44,308 nucleotides of DNA. Source: an uncultured Bacilli bacterium. GTDB taxonomy: Bacteria > Bacillota_I > Bacilli_A > RF39 > UBA660. Made by a program: the position numbers and the translations under genes. This document shows, piece by piece, positions 23,941 to 32,762 of this stretch. Under the pieces are notes generated by a model. It had not been told where the DNA came from. It was given only the letters and a program-made list of their open reading frames with translations, and did no database searches. The DNA lies in NCBI GenBank assembly GCA_947628785.1, contig CANRBE010000003.1:1-44308 (forward strand). The letters run 5' to 3'. Numbering within the stretch: position 1 is the stretch's first letter; each line of letters starts with the position of its first letter.

Positions 23941-24780
23941 CTAAATTTTAGAATGTTCATAACTATCGACATTTATAACCATTCCAACTACTAAAACATA
24001 AGACAAAAAATAAATCCAAAGCATTAAAACAATAATAGATGACAAACCACCATAAAATATATCATAATGAGCTATATTACTAGTATAAAAAGAATATATA
24101 GCAGTTGATAATATCCAACCAAAAGTCGTAAATAAAGCTCCTTTATTAAAATATTTACTTTCAATTACTTTATTTAAAGAGGCTACAAAAATAAGTCTAA
24201 TTATATAAAAAATTGTAAAAAAAGCAAGTGGCCATTTTAAAAAACTAAATAAAGTATAAATAAGTCCAAAACTAGATATTATTTTATACTTTACTAAAGT
24301 ATGATAAATAACACTACTAAACCCTAAACCGATTAACACAAAAGTAAATAAAAGAATTAAAACTAATGTTAAAACAATTGCTTTGATACGATGAAATAAA
24401 ACATCTTTAGTTTCTGTATGATATAAAGTATTAGAAGCAATTATAATCGAATGTAAACCAGTTGACGAAAAAATAAAACCAGCACAAATATAAATAAACA
24501 TATTTGATTGTTTAAAAGCTACTTGATGAAAAAAAGGAGCTAGTAATTCTGTTACTTCTTTAGGCATATACATGTCTAAAAAATTGACAACCAATTGATA
24601 TGAATCTGTAAAGTGAGTTCCTACTATCCCTATTAAAGTAATAATAGGTATTAAAGATAAGACCAAAAAAAAGGCTATATTTCCAGGTAATATTCGCATT
24701 TCTGGTCGTTTTACAATATTAAATATTCTTTTTATATAATGTTTCATTTTATTTTTTAAATTATTATTTATTTTATCCAT
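23941..24780 (-). CDS. yihY: YihY/virulence factor BrkB family membrane protein
   Basis: The 279-aa integral membrane protein has about six segments. The family pattern is clear: RILPGNIAFFLVLSLIPIITLIG (about residues 33-56), the GLHSIIIASNTLYHT loop (108-122), and the C-terminal NIAHYDIFYGGLSSIIVLMLWIYF (231-255), whose YGG-hydrophobic-W-Y block is diagnostic. The family was once mis-named RNase BN; its transport role is unresolved. AAGGAG precedes the ATG. It is the last gene of the minus-strand group that begins with the receptor genes at 24819-27316, separated from them by a terminator. Confidence 0.9.
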   Translation of the reverse strand: MDKINNNLKNKMKHYIKRIFNIVKRPEMRILPGNIAFFLVLSLIPIITLIGIVGTHFTDSYQLVVNFLDMYMPKEVTELLAPFFHQVAFKQSNMFIYICAGFIFSSTGLHSIIIASNTLYHTETKDVLFHRIKAIVLTLVLILLFTFVLIGLGFSSVIYHTLVKYKIISSFGLIYTLFSFLKWPLAFFTIFYIIRLIFVASLNKVIESKYFNKGALFTTFGWILSTAIYSFYTSNIAHYDIFYGGLSSIIVLMLWIYFLSYVLVVGMVINVDSYEHSKI

Positions 24781-24807
24781 TACTTATCTCCTTTACATGA
24801 TTATGAA

Positions 24808-24837
24808 AAAGCCAAAAATTAACGATTTTGGCTTTCT
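24808..24837 (-). terminator. Terminator of the GGDEF-like receptor gene
   Basis: Minus strand AAAGCCAAAA...TTTTGGCTTT followed by TTC; the stop codon lies in the hairpin. It separates this gene from yihY. Confidence 0.75.
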
Positions 24838-26852
24838 TCTTTATTATTTTTCATTTCAATAGTTGCTTCATTAATCGCATCATCTAATGATTTGATACCA
24901 TCTAAAATCATACTATAACCCATCGCTACTCCAAAACCATGAGCTAATTCTCTAAAATCTTTGTTTAATTTTCTAATATACATAAGAATTTGTTTTTCTT
25001 CATAACCAACTAAATAAATTAAAAATTCATTTCCACTAGTCCTAATTATTTCAGTATTTTCTACTTGATTTTGAATTAAGATATTCGCAGCCTCAATAAT
25101 TACTTTATCCCCTTCTTCATGTCCATAGTTGTCATTGATATAAGCAATATTATTTAAATCAACTACAATAACAGCTTGAGGATATATTTCACTATCATCC
25201 CATTTACTTATTGACTTATTCAAATAGTTTCTATTTTTAAGAGATGTCAAAGCATCAATATATCTTAATTTATCTTCCCTACTTATACCAGGTTCTTTTT
25301 TGTCTTTTTTTACTTTTTTCATACTAATTAATATCAATAATAAAACTAATAAAATTAAAACCACAATAGCTATATAAGGACCAACTTTGACAATCGGACT
25401 TGTATAAAACAAATTCATATCGGTTTTATCAACATAATCTTTTAAATCGATAAAGTTTAAATAAAAATTAAAATATTCATTGAAAACTTTATTTTCATCA
25501 TCATTATTTAATATAAACGAATAACCATCATTTAAATTTTCTTGATAAACTACTTTATAATTTTTTAATTTGTTAGCTTTATAACTCATAAAACTAGATT
25601 TATCCATAACTAAAATATCATCTTTAGAATCAATAAGTTGTTTTAATCTACCATAATTTTTAGTTTTAATACCATATTCATCTAAAATAGATAAAATCTT
25701 ACTATCATCTACTACCGATACTTTCTCAAACTTTAAACTAGCTAAAGATTGTACTGGTAATTCACTATCATTTTTAGTTAAAACAACAAGTTCTAAAGGC
25801 ATATAGTTATCAGTTTTAGACATATCTATATCATATTTTTCAACATTAGTATTATCAAAATAAATATCTATTTTACCATTATTAAAATCATCTATTAAAG
25901 AAGCTATATTCTTATATGACTTCCAAGTTATTTCTGAGTCAGTCAAATCAGATATTTCTTTCATTATTTTTTCATTTGAACCAATTAGTTGTTTACTTTT
26001 AATAGCGTTATAAGGAGCTGTTTCTACTAGTCCATATACATAATTCTTTTTACTAGTAAACTCAGTTTTATCTTCTTCTGATATGTTTTTATACGCAAAA
26101 TAAGTATTGGTAAAGTTTTCTGACAAAGTATTTTCATAGTATTTTTCCATCCAAGTTTTGATATACTTTTTAAGTACTTTGTTTAAACTTTCATCATCTC
26201 CAAAACGTAATACTATATCTGAAGTCATATCAGATAAATGATAAGCTATATTTAAAGTATCACTAGTTACTATTGATTGCATATTTAAAAGTTCTGGGAC
26301 TATTATACCTTCGATAGAACTATTTGGTTTATTTATTTCTTCTATTAATTGATTATAACTAGAATATTCTTTCAAATTGATATTTTGATTAGCTTTTAAA
26401 TAATAATTAGCATCTTTTAAGTCTTTACTAACTACTCCAATATTAGTTAAATTAATGTCTTTAACTGTTTGATATTTGGTATCTTTAGTAGTTAATAAAA
26501 CAAAGTGATCTTGATAGATAGATATATCATCTTTATTTTTTTCTTTAGTCAATATTATCCCTAATCCTTCTGGTTCTTCTTCATCCAAATTATAAGGAAG
26601 AGGGTTTAACTCTAAACCTAAATCTTTTTTGATTTGTTCAGATAGTTTGAATAAAACTCCAGTACCATTTTCATTAAATACTGGAACATTATTAACAAAA
26701 GATATATCAACTACTTCATTTTTATTTTTTTCTAACCAGTCTTGTTCCATACTAGTAAGTTTATTATCATTTTTACTATTTTTATAAAAATAAAAACCAC
26801 CTAAAACAACTACTAAAACAAGAACTAGTATTAGCCATTTTTTCTTTTTCAT
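24819..26852 (-). CDS. Membrane receptor with solute-binding domains and a degenerate GGDEF domain
   Basis: The 677-aa protein has an N-terminal membrane helix (residues 4-23), a large extracytoplasmic part that looks like two tandem family-3 solute-binding domains (about 40-245 and 260-490; for example YGLVETAPYNAIKSKQL), a second helix (about 497-520) and a cytoplasmic GGDEF domain (about 530-677). The GGDEF start is normal (DALTSLKNRNYL; IVVDLNNIAYINDNYGHEEGD), but the active loop reads SGNEF (606-610) instead of GGDEF/GGEEF. The Asn replaces a metal-binding, catalytic acid, so c-di-GMP synthesis is doubtful. Eight bases separate it from the upstream small membrane protein gene. Confidence 0.85.
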   Translation of the reverse strand: MKKKKWLILVLVLVVVLGGFYFYKNSKNDNKLTSMEQDWLEKNKNEVVDISFVNNVPVFNENGTGVLFKLSEQIKKDLGLELNPLPYNLDEEEPEGLGIILTKEKNKDDISIYQDHFVLLTTKDTKYQTVKDINLTNIGVVSKDLKDANYYLKANQNINLKEYSSYNQLIEEINKPNSSIEGIIVPELLNMQSIVTSDTLNIAYHLSDMTSDIVLRFGDDESLNKVLKKYIKTWMEKYYENTLSENFTNTYFAYKNISEEDKTEFTSKKNYVYGLVETAPYNAIKSKQLIGSNEKIMKEISDLTDSEITWKSYKNIASLIDDFNNGKIDIYFDNTNVEKYDIDMSKTDNYMPLELVVLTKNDSELPVQSLASLKFEKVSVVDDSKILSILDEYGIKTKNYGRLKQLIDSKDDILVMDKSSFMSYKANKLKNYKVVYQENLNDGYSFILNNDDENKVFNEYFNFYLNFIDLKDYVDKTDMNLFYTSPIVKVGPYIAIVVLILLVLLLILISMKKVKKDKKEPGISREDKLRYIDALTSLKNRNYLNKSISKWDDSEIYPQAVIVVDLNNIAYINDNYGHEEGDKVIIEAANILIQNQVENTEIIRTSGNEFLIYLVGYEEKQILMYIRKLNKDFRELAHGFGVAMGYSMILDGIKSLDDAINEATIEMKNNKEESQNR

Positions 26853-26860
26853 TTCATCAC

Positions 26861-27316
26861 CTAATTATTGCTCCAAACAATGCCATCAGATGAATTGTTT
26901 TTATACCCAATTATTGGATATTCATTCTCTTCTTGACACTCTTTACATGTATAAATAATTTGGACATCATAATATTTTTTTTCTTCGTCACTTAATTCTT
27001 TTAAGACATCCTCACTTAAATTTTGAGCATATTTTTTATCTGTATCTTCCTTTACGTCAATAGTAAAAGTTATCTCTTTAGTTACGATATTGATATTAAC
27101 ACTATTAAATTCATCTTTTTTTTCAAGATTTTCTTCGATAGATTTTTTACTACTTGAACTTATTTCTACATCTTTTTTACCATAAAGTCTAGAATCTTCT
27201 TTATAAGTAAACATAATTTGATAAATGATAATTGCTGCGATTAATAAAATAAGAAAAATAATTATTAATGCTGTAATTATTTTATGATTTTTAATGAAGT
27301 TTTTTACTTTATCCAT
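26861..27316 (-). CDS. Single-pass membrane protein of unknown function
   Basis: The 151-aa protein has a basic start (MDKVKNFIKNHK), one membrane helix (about residues 14-35) and a hydrophilic outside domain with one CxxC pair (YTCKECQEENEY, near 121-132) that could bind metal or form a disulfide. No family is recognised. It lies eight bases upstream of the GGDEF-like receptor gene and is probably co-transcribed with it, which suggests, but does not show, a shared signalling role. Confidence 0.7.
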   Translation of the reverse strand: MDKVKNFIKNHKIITALIIIFLILLIAAIIIYQIMFTYKEDSRLYGKKDVEISSSSKKSIEENLEKKDEFNSVNINIVTKEITFTIDVKEDTDKKYAQNLSEDVLKELSDEEKKYYDVQIIYTCKECQEENEYPIIGYKNNSSDGIVWSNN

Positions 27317-27425
27317 AAAAAGTCTTCCTTTCTAAAATAAATATTATACATTATTGTATCTGTTAAAGCAAATATTTTTATGTTATTCTAATTATTATTA
27401 TACAAAATAGAAGGTAAAAAATCAA

Positions 27426-27464
27426 CATAAAAAGCTATAATAACATCGAGGTAATTATTATAGC
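27426..27464 (-). terminator. Terminator of the dacB-spmA-spmB operon
   Basis: Perfect 10-bp stem GCTATAATAA/TTATTATAGC (27434-27443 and 27455-27464) with an 11-base loop, followed on the minus strand by TTTTTATG. Confidence 0.88.
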
Positions 27465-27953
27465 ACTTACAATACCAACTATATCAGCAAACAAGCCAAC
27501 ATATAATGAATATCTTATTTTTTTAATACCGATACTACCAAAATATAAAGTCAAAACATAAAAAGTAGTATCTGTACTACCTTGAATTACACTAGCTATT
27601 GTTCCAATTAAACTATCTGGACCATATTTTTTAAATAAGCCATTTAAAATAGCTAAAGTACTACTTCCAGATATTGGTCGCATAACTATCATTGGCAATA
27701 TTTCAAAAGGTATTTTCCAATAAGAAAAAATAGGTTTTAAAAACGAAAAAAACCAATCTAATACTCCACTTTTAGTAAAAATATTAACTCCAAGTATCAT
27801 TCCTAATAAACAGGGAAACATAGTCGTAATCATCGGAAAACTAGACTTAGCCCCTTTTACAAATTCATCATATAAATCAATTCTTTTAATAAAACCATGA
27901 ATTATTATTATTAAAACTAATATTGGTATTATCATATTAGAAATTAAAGTCAT
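27435..27953 (-). CDS. spmB: Spore maturation protein B
   Basis: The 172-aa membrane protein belongs to the Gate/nucleoside-recognition fold family. Conserved stretches include YDEFVKGAKSSFPMITTMFPCLLGM (residues 28-52), MRPISGSSTLAILNGLFKKYGPDS (90-113) and QGSTDTTFYVLTLYFGSIG (123-141). SpmA and SpmB act together in dehydrating the spore core in Bacillus and Clostridium; they are needed for heat resistance. Its start overlaps the spmA stop by four bases, and GGAGG precedes the ATG. Confidence 0.95.
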   Translation of the reverse strand: MTLISNMIIPILVLIIIIHGFIKRIDLYDEFVKGAKSSFPMITTMFPCLLGMILGVNIFTKSGVLDWFFSFLKPIFSYWKIPFEILPMIVMRPISGSSTLAILNGLFKKYGPDSLIGTIASVIQGSTDTTFYVLTLYFGSIGIKKIRYSLYVGLFADIVGIVSAIIITSMLL

Positions 27954-28528
27954 TTTATCCTCCTAGATATAATTCTATCTAAAATAAGTCCAGCTATTGT
28001 TGATAAGGATGTTGCTATAATACAAGGTAAAACAATTGCTGTTGGAGTTATACTTTTATACATCATTCTAAGTGATATTATCGTTGTAGGTATGATTGTT
28101 ACTCCTGATGTATTTAAAACTAAAAAGGTAATCATACTTCTTGAGGCAGTATCTTTTTTATTATTTAATGTTTGTAAAGACTCCATTGCTTTTAAACCAA
28201 AAGGGGTTGCGGCATTACCTAAGCCAAACATATTAGCAACAATATTAGAAGCTATAAAACTTAATGACTCATGACCATATGGAATATCAGGAAATATTTT
28301 AGTTAAAAGTATCGATAATTTATTTGCAAAAATATTAAGCAGACCACTACTAGATGCTATCTGCATAATTCCTAACCACAAAGCCATAACTGGAAATATT
28401 TTAAAAATCATGTCAATAGCACTTTTAGTACAGTTTAGTATTTCATCATTTATTAATTTTATATTACCTGTAAAAAAACAAAAAACAATTCCTGATATGA
28501 TAAAAAAACCCCATATTTTATTTACCAT
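27950..28528 (-). CDS. spmA: Spore maturation protein A
   Basis: The ATG at 28528 (MVNKIWGFFI) is the family start, with GGTGG six bases before it; a further in-frame ATG at 28540 lies inside dacB and is less likely. The 192-aa protein has the Gate fold with SASSGLLNI-type and FGLGNAATPFGLKAMESLQ motifs (the latter about residues 100-118) and VLNTSGVTIIPTTIISLR. The start overlaps the dacB stop (ATGGTAA), and the end overlaps spmB by four bases, so the three genes are translationally coupled, as in B. subtilis dacB-spmA-spmB. Confidence 0.95.
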   Translation of the reverse strand: MVNKIWGFFIISGIVFCFFTGNIKLINDEILNCTKSAIDMIFKIFPVMALWLGIMQIASSSGLLNIFANKLSILLTKIFPDIPYGHESLSFIASNIVANMFGLGNAATPFGLKAMESLQTLNNKKDTASRSMITFLVLNTSGVTIIPTTIISLRMMYKSITPTAIVLPCIIATSLSTIAGLILDRIISRRIK

Positions 28529-29583
28529 AAATGCCACCATTTTTTATTTTGACTAACTTTTTTTTGATAATATATATTTTCGGTATGGATTTTATCTTCA
28601 CCTAAATATACTTCGACATTTCCAACTTTCATATTATTTTTAAAAGTACGTTTTTTTTCCAAATTTATTTTTAATATAATACTGTTTTTTTCATTGTTTA
28701 ATAAAGTATAATAGAAATTGTTTTTTAAATATAATGAGTTATTATAATAAGTATCATTTAAAACTTCAAAAGGACCTTTTTTTAAAATCTGATAGGTTTT
28801 AAAATTATCAAAACCATACTCAAATAAATTTTCATGGTCTACCCAGTCATTACCATCATTTAAAGTAACAACTACTAAATGCATTCCTCCCTTACTAGCG
28901 GTTGTTACTAAAGTCCTTTTAGCTTTTTTGGTAAAACCTGTCTTACCACCATCGGTATAGATATATTTAGATAAGAGTTTATTTTTATTAGTCCAAGAAT
29001 AAGTATTTTTATTAGTTTTTAAAGTATACTTTTTTGTTTTTTCAATTTTTCTAAATTTTTCATTTTGATAAGCATATTTCATTAACAAGGCCATATCATA
29101 AGCAGTAGAATAGTTTCCTAAATCAGTATCATCTAAACCACTAGGATTATTAAATTTAGAGTTATTCATATTAAGTTCCTTAGCTTTTTTATTCATCAAG
29201 CTAACAAATTTTTTAATACTACCAGAGGTATGATAAGCTAAGGCTAAAGCGGCATCATTACCACTTCTTAAAAGTAGACCATATAATAAGTCTTCAATAG
29301 TCATTTTCTCGCCTTTTTTAATATAAATACCAGAACCATGAGCTTTATCTATTTCATTTCCTATGGTTACTTGTTTTTTTATATCGACATTTTCTAAAAC
29401 AACAACAGCAGTCATTATTTTAGATATACTAGCAATACTTCTTTGGCTGTCAATGTTTTTAGAATACATTACTCTTCCACTATCAATATCCATTAAAATA
29501 GCTGATTGAGCACTTGTTTCTATAGCTTTTACTAAACTACTACCAACTAAAAAACAACATAAAAAAAGTATTAGTTTTTTCAC
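28522..29583 (-). CDS. dacB: D-alanyl-D-alanine carboxypeptidase (DacB/DacF type), sporulation
   Basis: Penicillin-binding enzyme that trims peptidoglycan pentapeptides; in this operon it would limit cross-linking of spore cortex. The GTG at 29583 follows AGGTGAT and gives a good signal peptide (VKKLILFLCCFLVGSSLVKA, cleaved near residue 20). The peptidase_S11 triad is complete: SISK (Ser52, Lys55), SGN (107-109) and KTG (214-216). The C-terminal PBP5-like beta domain follows from about 265. The 353-aa length is slightly short. First gene of dacB-spmA-spmB, an order that in B. subtilis is sigma-E controlled. A poor sigma-E-like match (TCATAAT-N13-TATATAAT) lies upstream. Confidence 0.92.
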   Translation of the reverse strand: MKKLILFLCCFLVGSSLVKAIETSAQSAILMDIDSGRVMYSKNIDSQRSIASISKIMTAVVVLENVDIKKQVTIGNEIDKAHGSGIYIKKGEKMTIEDLLYGLLLRSGNDAALALAYHTSGSIKKFVSLMNKKAKELNMNNSKFNNPSGLDDTDLGNYSTAYDMALLMKYAYQNEKFRKIEKTKKYTLKTNKNTYSWTNKNKLLSKYIYTDGGKTGFTKKAKRTLVTTASKGGMHLVVVTLNDGNDWVDHENLFEYGFDNFKTYQILKKGPFEVLNDTYYNNSLYLKNNFYYTLLNNEKNSIILKINLEKKRTFKNNMKVGNVEVYLGEDKIHTENIYYQKKVSQNKKWWHLW

Positions 29584-29644
29584 TTTATCACCTAATACAT
29601 TATATATTATTATGGACAAATTATGATAAACTTACTTTCTTATC

Positions 29645-29673
29645 TTTACTTAATAAATTAACAGTGTTATAAT
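29645..29673 (+). promoter_or_regulatory. Sigma-A promoter of the membrane protein gene at 29699
   Basis: TTTACT (29645-29650), 17-base spacer, TATAAT (29668-29673) with extended TGT. Confidence 0.7.
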
Positions 29674-29698
29674 TTTTATAGAATAGGAAGGTGACTTT

Positions 29699-30367
29699 AT
29701 GGAAGAAAAGAAAAATACAGGTGGTAAATTTGTTATTGGTCTAGCCTTATTGTTAGTTGGTGTATTAATAGGAATAATAATATTTTATTTTTGGAATGAA
29801 AAAAATAAAACAACCAGTGATAATAATTTAACAATTACTCAAGATAAAGAAAGTGATAATTATATTAAAGAAACTGAGGATGAAGTTTTAATATTTAGAA
29901 CCAATGAATATGAATTATATGCTGTTTTATCAGTTCAAAATGGCTCTGTTACTGCAACTACTAAAAAGTATATTGAAGATAAGACAAATACTGATACCAG
30001 TAAAATAAATTACATTGTTGATACTACTTATAAAAGCCAAAGTAAAAATATTAATATCAATGGTGAAAAAGTAAAATATATTCATAATTTTTATGACCAA
30101 CCAGGAGCTACTAACGTTATTTATGTTTTAACAGAAAGTGGAAATGTTTATACAAATACTTTTGTAATTCCTAATAAAGAAGATTTTAGTGTTGTTGATA
30201 AATTTGAAAAAACAAAATATACTAATGTCAAAGAATTAGTTAAGGTTAAAAACGACAATTATCAAAAAGAAGAAGAAATTTCTGGATTGATTGACCCGAT
30301 TGAATATTATATTCACGTTTTAACTAATGATAACAAATTAAGTGCTGATAAAATTGGAAATTATTAA
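29699..30367 (+). CDS. Single-pass membrane protein with an extracellular domain, unknown function
   Basis: The 222-aa protein has a short cytoplasmic start (MEEKKNTGGK), one membrane helix (about residues 11-33) and an extracellular part of about 190 residues rich in Thr, Asn and Lys, with beta-type segments such as YELYAVLSVQNGSVTATTKKY and VIYVLTESGNVYTNTFVI. I do not recognise the domain. It has its own near-consensus promoter, AGGAAGGTGA ribosome site and a shared bidirectional terminator with the convergent lipoprotein gene. Confidence 0.75.
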   Translation: MEEKKNTGGKFVIGLALLLVGVLIGIIIFYFWNEKNKTTSDNNLTITQDKESDNYIKETEDEVLIFRTNEYELYAVLSVQNGSVTATTKKYIEDKTNTDTSKINYIVDTTYKSQSKNININGEKVKYIHNFYDQPGATNVIYVLTESGNVYTNTFVIPNKEDFSVVDKFEKTKYTNVKELVKVKNDNYQKEEEISGLIDPIEYYIHVLTNDNKLSADKIGNY

Positions 30368-30392
30368 AAGATGTCTTGGACATCTTTTTTTA
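30366..30392. terminator. Bidirectional terminator
   Basis: AAAAGATGTC (30366-30375), TTG loop, GACATCTTTT (30379-30388), with T-runs on both strands. It ends both the gene at 29699 and the lipoprotein gene at 30390. Confidence 0.9.
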
Positions 30393-30935
30393 ATATACAT
30401 AAGTTCCATGTATTTTACTTTCATCAGTATCACTTAATTCATCTATTACCCAACCTTTACTAGTTTTAGACAAACTAAAATCGATTGTATATTTAACTGT
30501 TGTGTCAACTTTTTTTAATTTATCTAATCGATAATTATTAAATAAAGTAATGTCATATTCACCAGATGCATTATTAAATTCAGCAGGATTTTTTTCTAAA
30601 TATTCATCAGCATTTTGAAGTTCTTTAGAATAATCATATACTTCTATACTAGTTGTAACCAAAGCTTTATCACCATCAATCATATCATCTTTTATTTCGT
30701 ATTTTAAATTTTGATAATGTCTTTTCATAAGTTCAAGGTAATCATTTTTTTGTTGGTCAGTATAGTCTTCTTTTTTTATTACTTCATCTAATTGAGTCAT
30801 TACTTCATCATCTAGTGTTTGATAATTTTTCAAGTATTGTTCAACTACTTCTTTAGGAGTTTTTTCACTTAATTTAGTATTGCCACATCCAACTAATAAA
30901 AGTACACATAATGATACTATCAATATTTTTTTCAT
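30390..30935 (-). CDS. Lipoprotein with an NTF2-like domain
   Basis: The 181-aa protein has a type II signal peptide with lipobox LVGC (Cys at residue 17) in MKKILIVSLCVLLLVGCGN. The rest begins KTPKEVVEQYLKNYQTLDDEV, a helical start typical of NTF2-like/DUF4878-type small lipoproteins, followed by beta strands (ALVTTSIEVYDY, VKYTIDFSLSKTSKGWVIDEL). The exact function is unknown. AGGAGG precedes the ATG. It lies 45 bases downstream of the gene at 30981 and may be co-transcribed. Confidence 0.82.
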   Translation of the reverse strand: MKKILIVSLCVLLLVGCGNTKLSEKTPKEVVEQYLKNYQTLDDEVMTQLDEVIKKEDYTDQQKNDYLELMKRHYQNLKYEIKDDMIDGDKALVTTSIEVYDYSKELQNADEYLEKNPAEFNNASGEYDITLFNNYRLDKLKKVDTTVKYTIDFSLSKTSKGWVIDELSDTDESKIHGTYVY

Positions 30936-30980
30936 ATTTACCTCCTGTTATTAATTTGATACAAATTAATAAATATATAC

Positions 30981-31607
30981 CTAAGAAGTTAATTTGAAAA
31001 AAGAAAGTAATTTTTCGGATATAAAATCAAAGTTATAATTCAATTCTTGATAAAATCTATTTATTATTTTATCTCTGGATTTTTCTTCTTCTAGAAAACA
31101 TTCAAAATATAGATATTGTAGTTCGATTATATCTCCCTTCTCTAGTTTTTTTAATTCATTTTTTAAATATTTTTCTAATTTCATTTCTTTTCTAGTTTTA
31201 TACATTTGGATATATCTTTTTTTGTTTTTTTGGTATTTTATTTCTACTTCTTTTAGTTTACTTACTTCTTCTAATACTTCTAGTTCTTCTTCTATTAACA
31301 ATCTACTTATTTTATTGTTATCTTTTTTTACTATTAAAGCTATAGCTTCATATCCATCACTTAGTATAAATGAATGTTTTAAAAAAACTATTTGTTTACT
31401 TTGAAATATTTCTGTTTTTCGATCAACTGTATCTAAAAAGGTACTATCAAAAGTAACTATATATTGTTTTATATCTTCTAAGGTTTTACTTGACACTTTT
31501 ATAAGTGGTATTTTTCTAATATGAATAATGGTATCTTTAATATTCCAATCATAAAATTCATATAAATCTTGTTTAAAATTTAACATAATATCATATATAT
31601 AACTCAT
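30981..31607 (-). CDS. DUF3603-like cytosolic protein
   Basis: The ATG at 31607 (MSYIYDIMLNF) has GGAG upstream and is preferred to the ATG at 31643. The 208-aa soluble protein opens YDIMLNFKQDLYEFYDWNIKDTIIHIRKIPLIKVS, a pattern I associate with DUF3603 (start with a short hydrophobic strand, then W-x-x-x-D-x-I-x-x-I-x-x-x-P). The C-terminal half is helical and Lys/Glu-rich, ending FISEKLLSFFKLTS. The family's function is unknown. Its start overlaps the end of the small membrane protein gene at 31591 by 17 bases, so the two are coupled. Confidence 0.6.
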   Translation of the reverse strand: MSYIYDIMLNFKQDLYEFYDWNIKDTIIHIRKIPLIKVSSKTLEDIKQYIVTFDSTFLDTVDRKTEIFQSKQIVFLKHSFILSDGYEAIALIVKKDNNKISRLLIEEELEVLEEVSKLKEVEIKYQKNKKRYIQMYKTRKEMKLEKYLKNELKKLEKGDIIELQYLYFECFLEEEKSRDKIINRFYQELNYNFDFISEKLLSFFKLTS

Positions 31608-31815
31608 TTTTTTCTCCTCTTTTCCAATATAATGATAAAACAATAAAGATAAATCCCCACAAAGTATTTAAACATTCTTTCCTTCTAATTATAAAATTAA
31701 CATATTCTAAAAAATTATACCCAATTGTTAGTAAATTTAAGTAACTTATAACATATAAAAGACCAATAGTTGCTAAACCAAAGCCAAATAAAAAGGAAAA
31801 AATTCTAAGGCCCAT
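31591..31815 (-). CDS. Small two-helix membrane protein (74 aa)
   Basis: The 74-aa product has two predicted membrane helices (about residues 5-25 and 50-64), with a basic loop (RRKECLN) between them. The start MGLRIFSFLFGFGLATIGLLY recalls YlaF/YrzR-type small membrane proteins of Bacillus, but I cannot assign it. GGTGAT lies before the ATG. It overlaps the next gene by 17 bases, which supports real translation. Confidence 0.65.
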   Translation of the reverse strand: MGLRIFSFLFGFGLATIGLLYVISYLNLLTIGYNFLEYVNFIIRRKECLNTLWGFIFIVLSLYWKRGEKNELYI

Positions 31816-31900
31816 ATTATCACCTATCTAATTTTATTTTGTTTTTATAAATTTATTTATTATTTTTTAAAAAAAGTGTATAATGTATTAAGGTGATAAA

Positions 31901-32719
31901 ATGTCAATACTTATAAGTTTTATTATTTTAGGAATTGTTCAAGGTTTTATGGAAGCAATACCTGTTTCTTCTAGTGGACATTTACTTATAGCTGAACATT
32001 TAATTGATTTAAACTTAACATCGGTTCAATTGGAAACGCTAGCTGTTATTACTAATTTAGGAAGTTTAATAGCTGTTATTATATTGTTTAGAAAAGATAT
32101 TATTAGTTTAATTCATGATTTTTTTGCTTATTTTAAAACTGGTGATAAAAAGTATCAAGCCAATACCAAGTATTGTTTATGGCTTATTGTAGCTACTATT
32201 CCAGCTGGTATTACAGGACTTATTGTTACTAAGTTAGGTCTTTTTGACTTTTTAGAAAAAAATGTTAAGTTTATTGGTTTAATGCTTTTAGTTACTTCTT
32301 TGTTTTTATTTATTATTAAAGATTTTAAAGGATATAAAAATAAAGAAAAAATTACTTTTTTAGATGCTTTAATTATTGGGTTGTTTCAAATGGTAGCTTT
32401 AATACCTGGTATTAGTAGAAGTGGTTCTACAATAGTTGGTAGTATGTTTAGAAATTTAGATAGAGAAACTTCTTTTGATTTTTCATTTTTACTTTTTATC
32501 CCAATTAGTATAGCTACTAGTTTGTTAGGTATTAAAGATTTAATTAGTTTAAAATTAAGTACTACTATGTTAATGTATTATGGTCTAGCTATGATTATTG
32601 CTTGTGTTGTTACTTATTTTAGTATGAAATTATTCAAAAAGATTATGATTAATGGTAAACTTATATATTTTGTTATTTATTGTTTAATTGTTGGCATTTC
32701 AGTTGTTTTATTTTTATAG
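31901..32719 (+). CDS. uppP: Undecaprenyl-diphosphatase UppP (BacA)
   Basis: Integral membrane phosphatase that recycles the C55 lipid carrier for wall synthesis; its activity also gives bacitracin resistance. The 272-aa length is normal. Both signature motifs are intact: QGFMEAIPVSSSGH (residues 14-27, containing the Glu and His of the active site) and PGISRSG (about 169-175, with the catalytic Ser and Arg). About eight membrane segments are seen. The TATAAT at 31879-31884 lies just upstream, with AGGTGAT before the ATG. Confidence 0.96.
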   Translation: MSILISFIILGIVQGFMEAIPVSSSGHLLIAEHLIDLNLTSVQLETLAVITNLGSLIAVIILFRKDIISLIHDFFAYFKTGDKKYQANTKYCLWLIVATIPAGITGLIVTKLGLFDFLEKNVKFIGLMLLVTSLFLFIIKDFKGYKNKEKITFLDALIIGLFQMVALIPGISRSGSTIVGSMFRNLDRETSFDFSFLLFIPISIATSLLGIKDLISLKLSTTMLMYYGLAMIIACVVTYFSMKLFKKIMINGKLIYFVIYCLIVGISVVLFL

Positions 32720-32721
32720 TT

Positions 32722-32757
32722 TAAAAAAAAGTTCAAAATTTCTTGAACTTTTTATTT
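32722..32757. terminator. Bidirectional terminator between uppP and the prepilin-like gene
   Basis: AAGTTCAA (32729-32736) pairs with TTGAACTT (32743-32750); T-runs follow on both strands, with eight T on the minus strand. Confidence 0.9.
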
Positions 32758-32762
32758 GTTTA

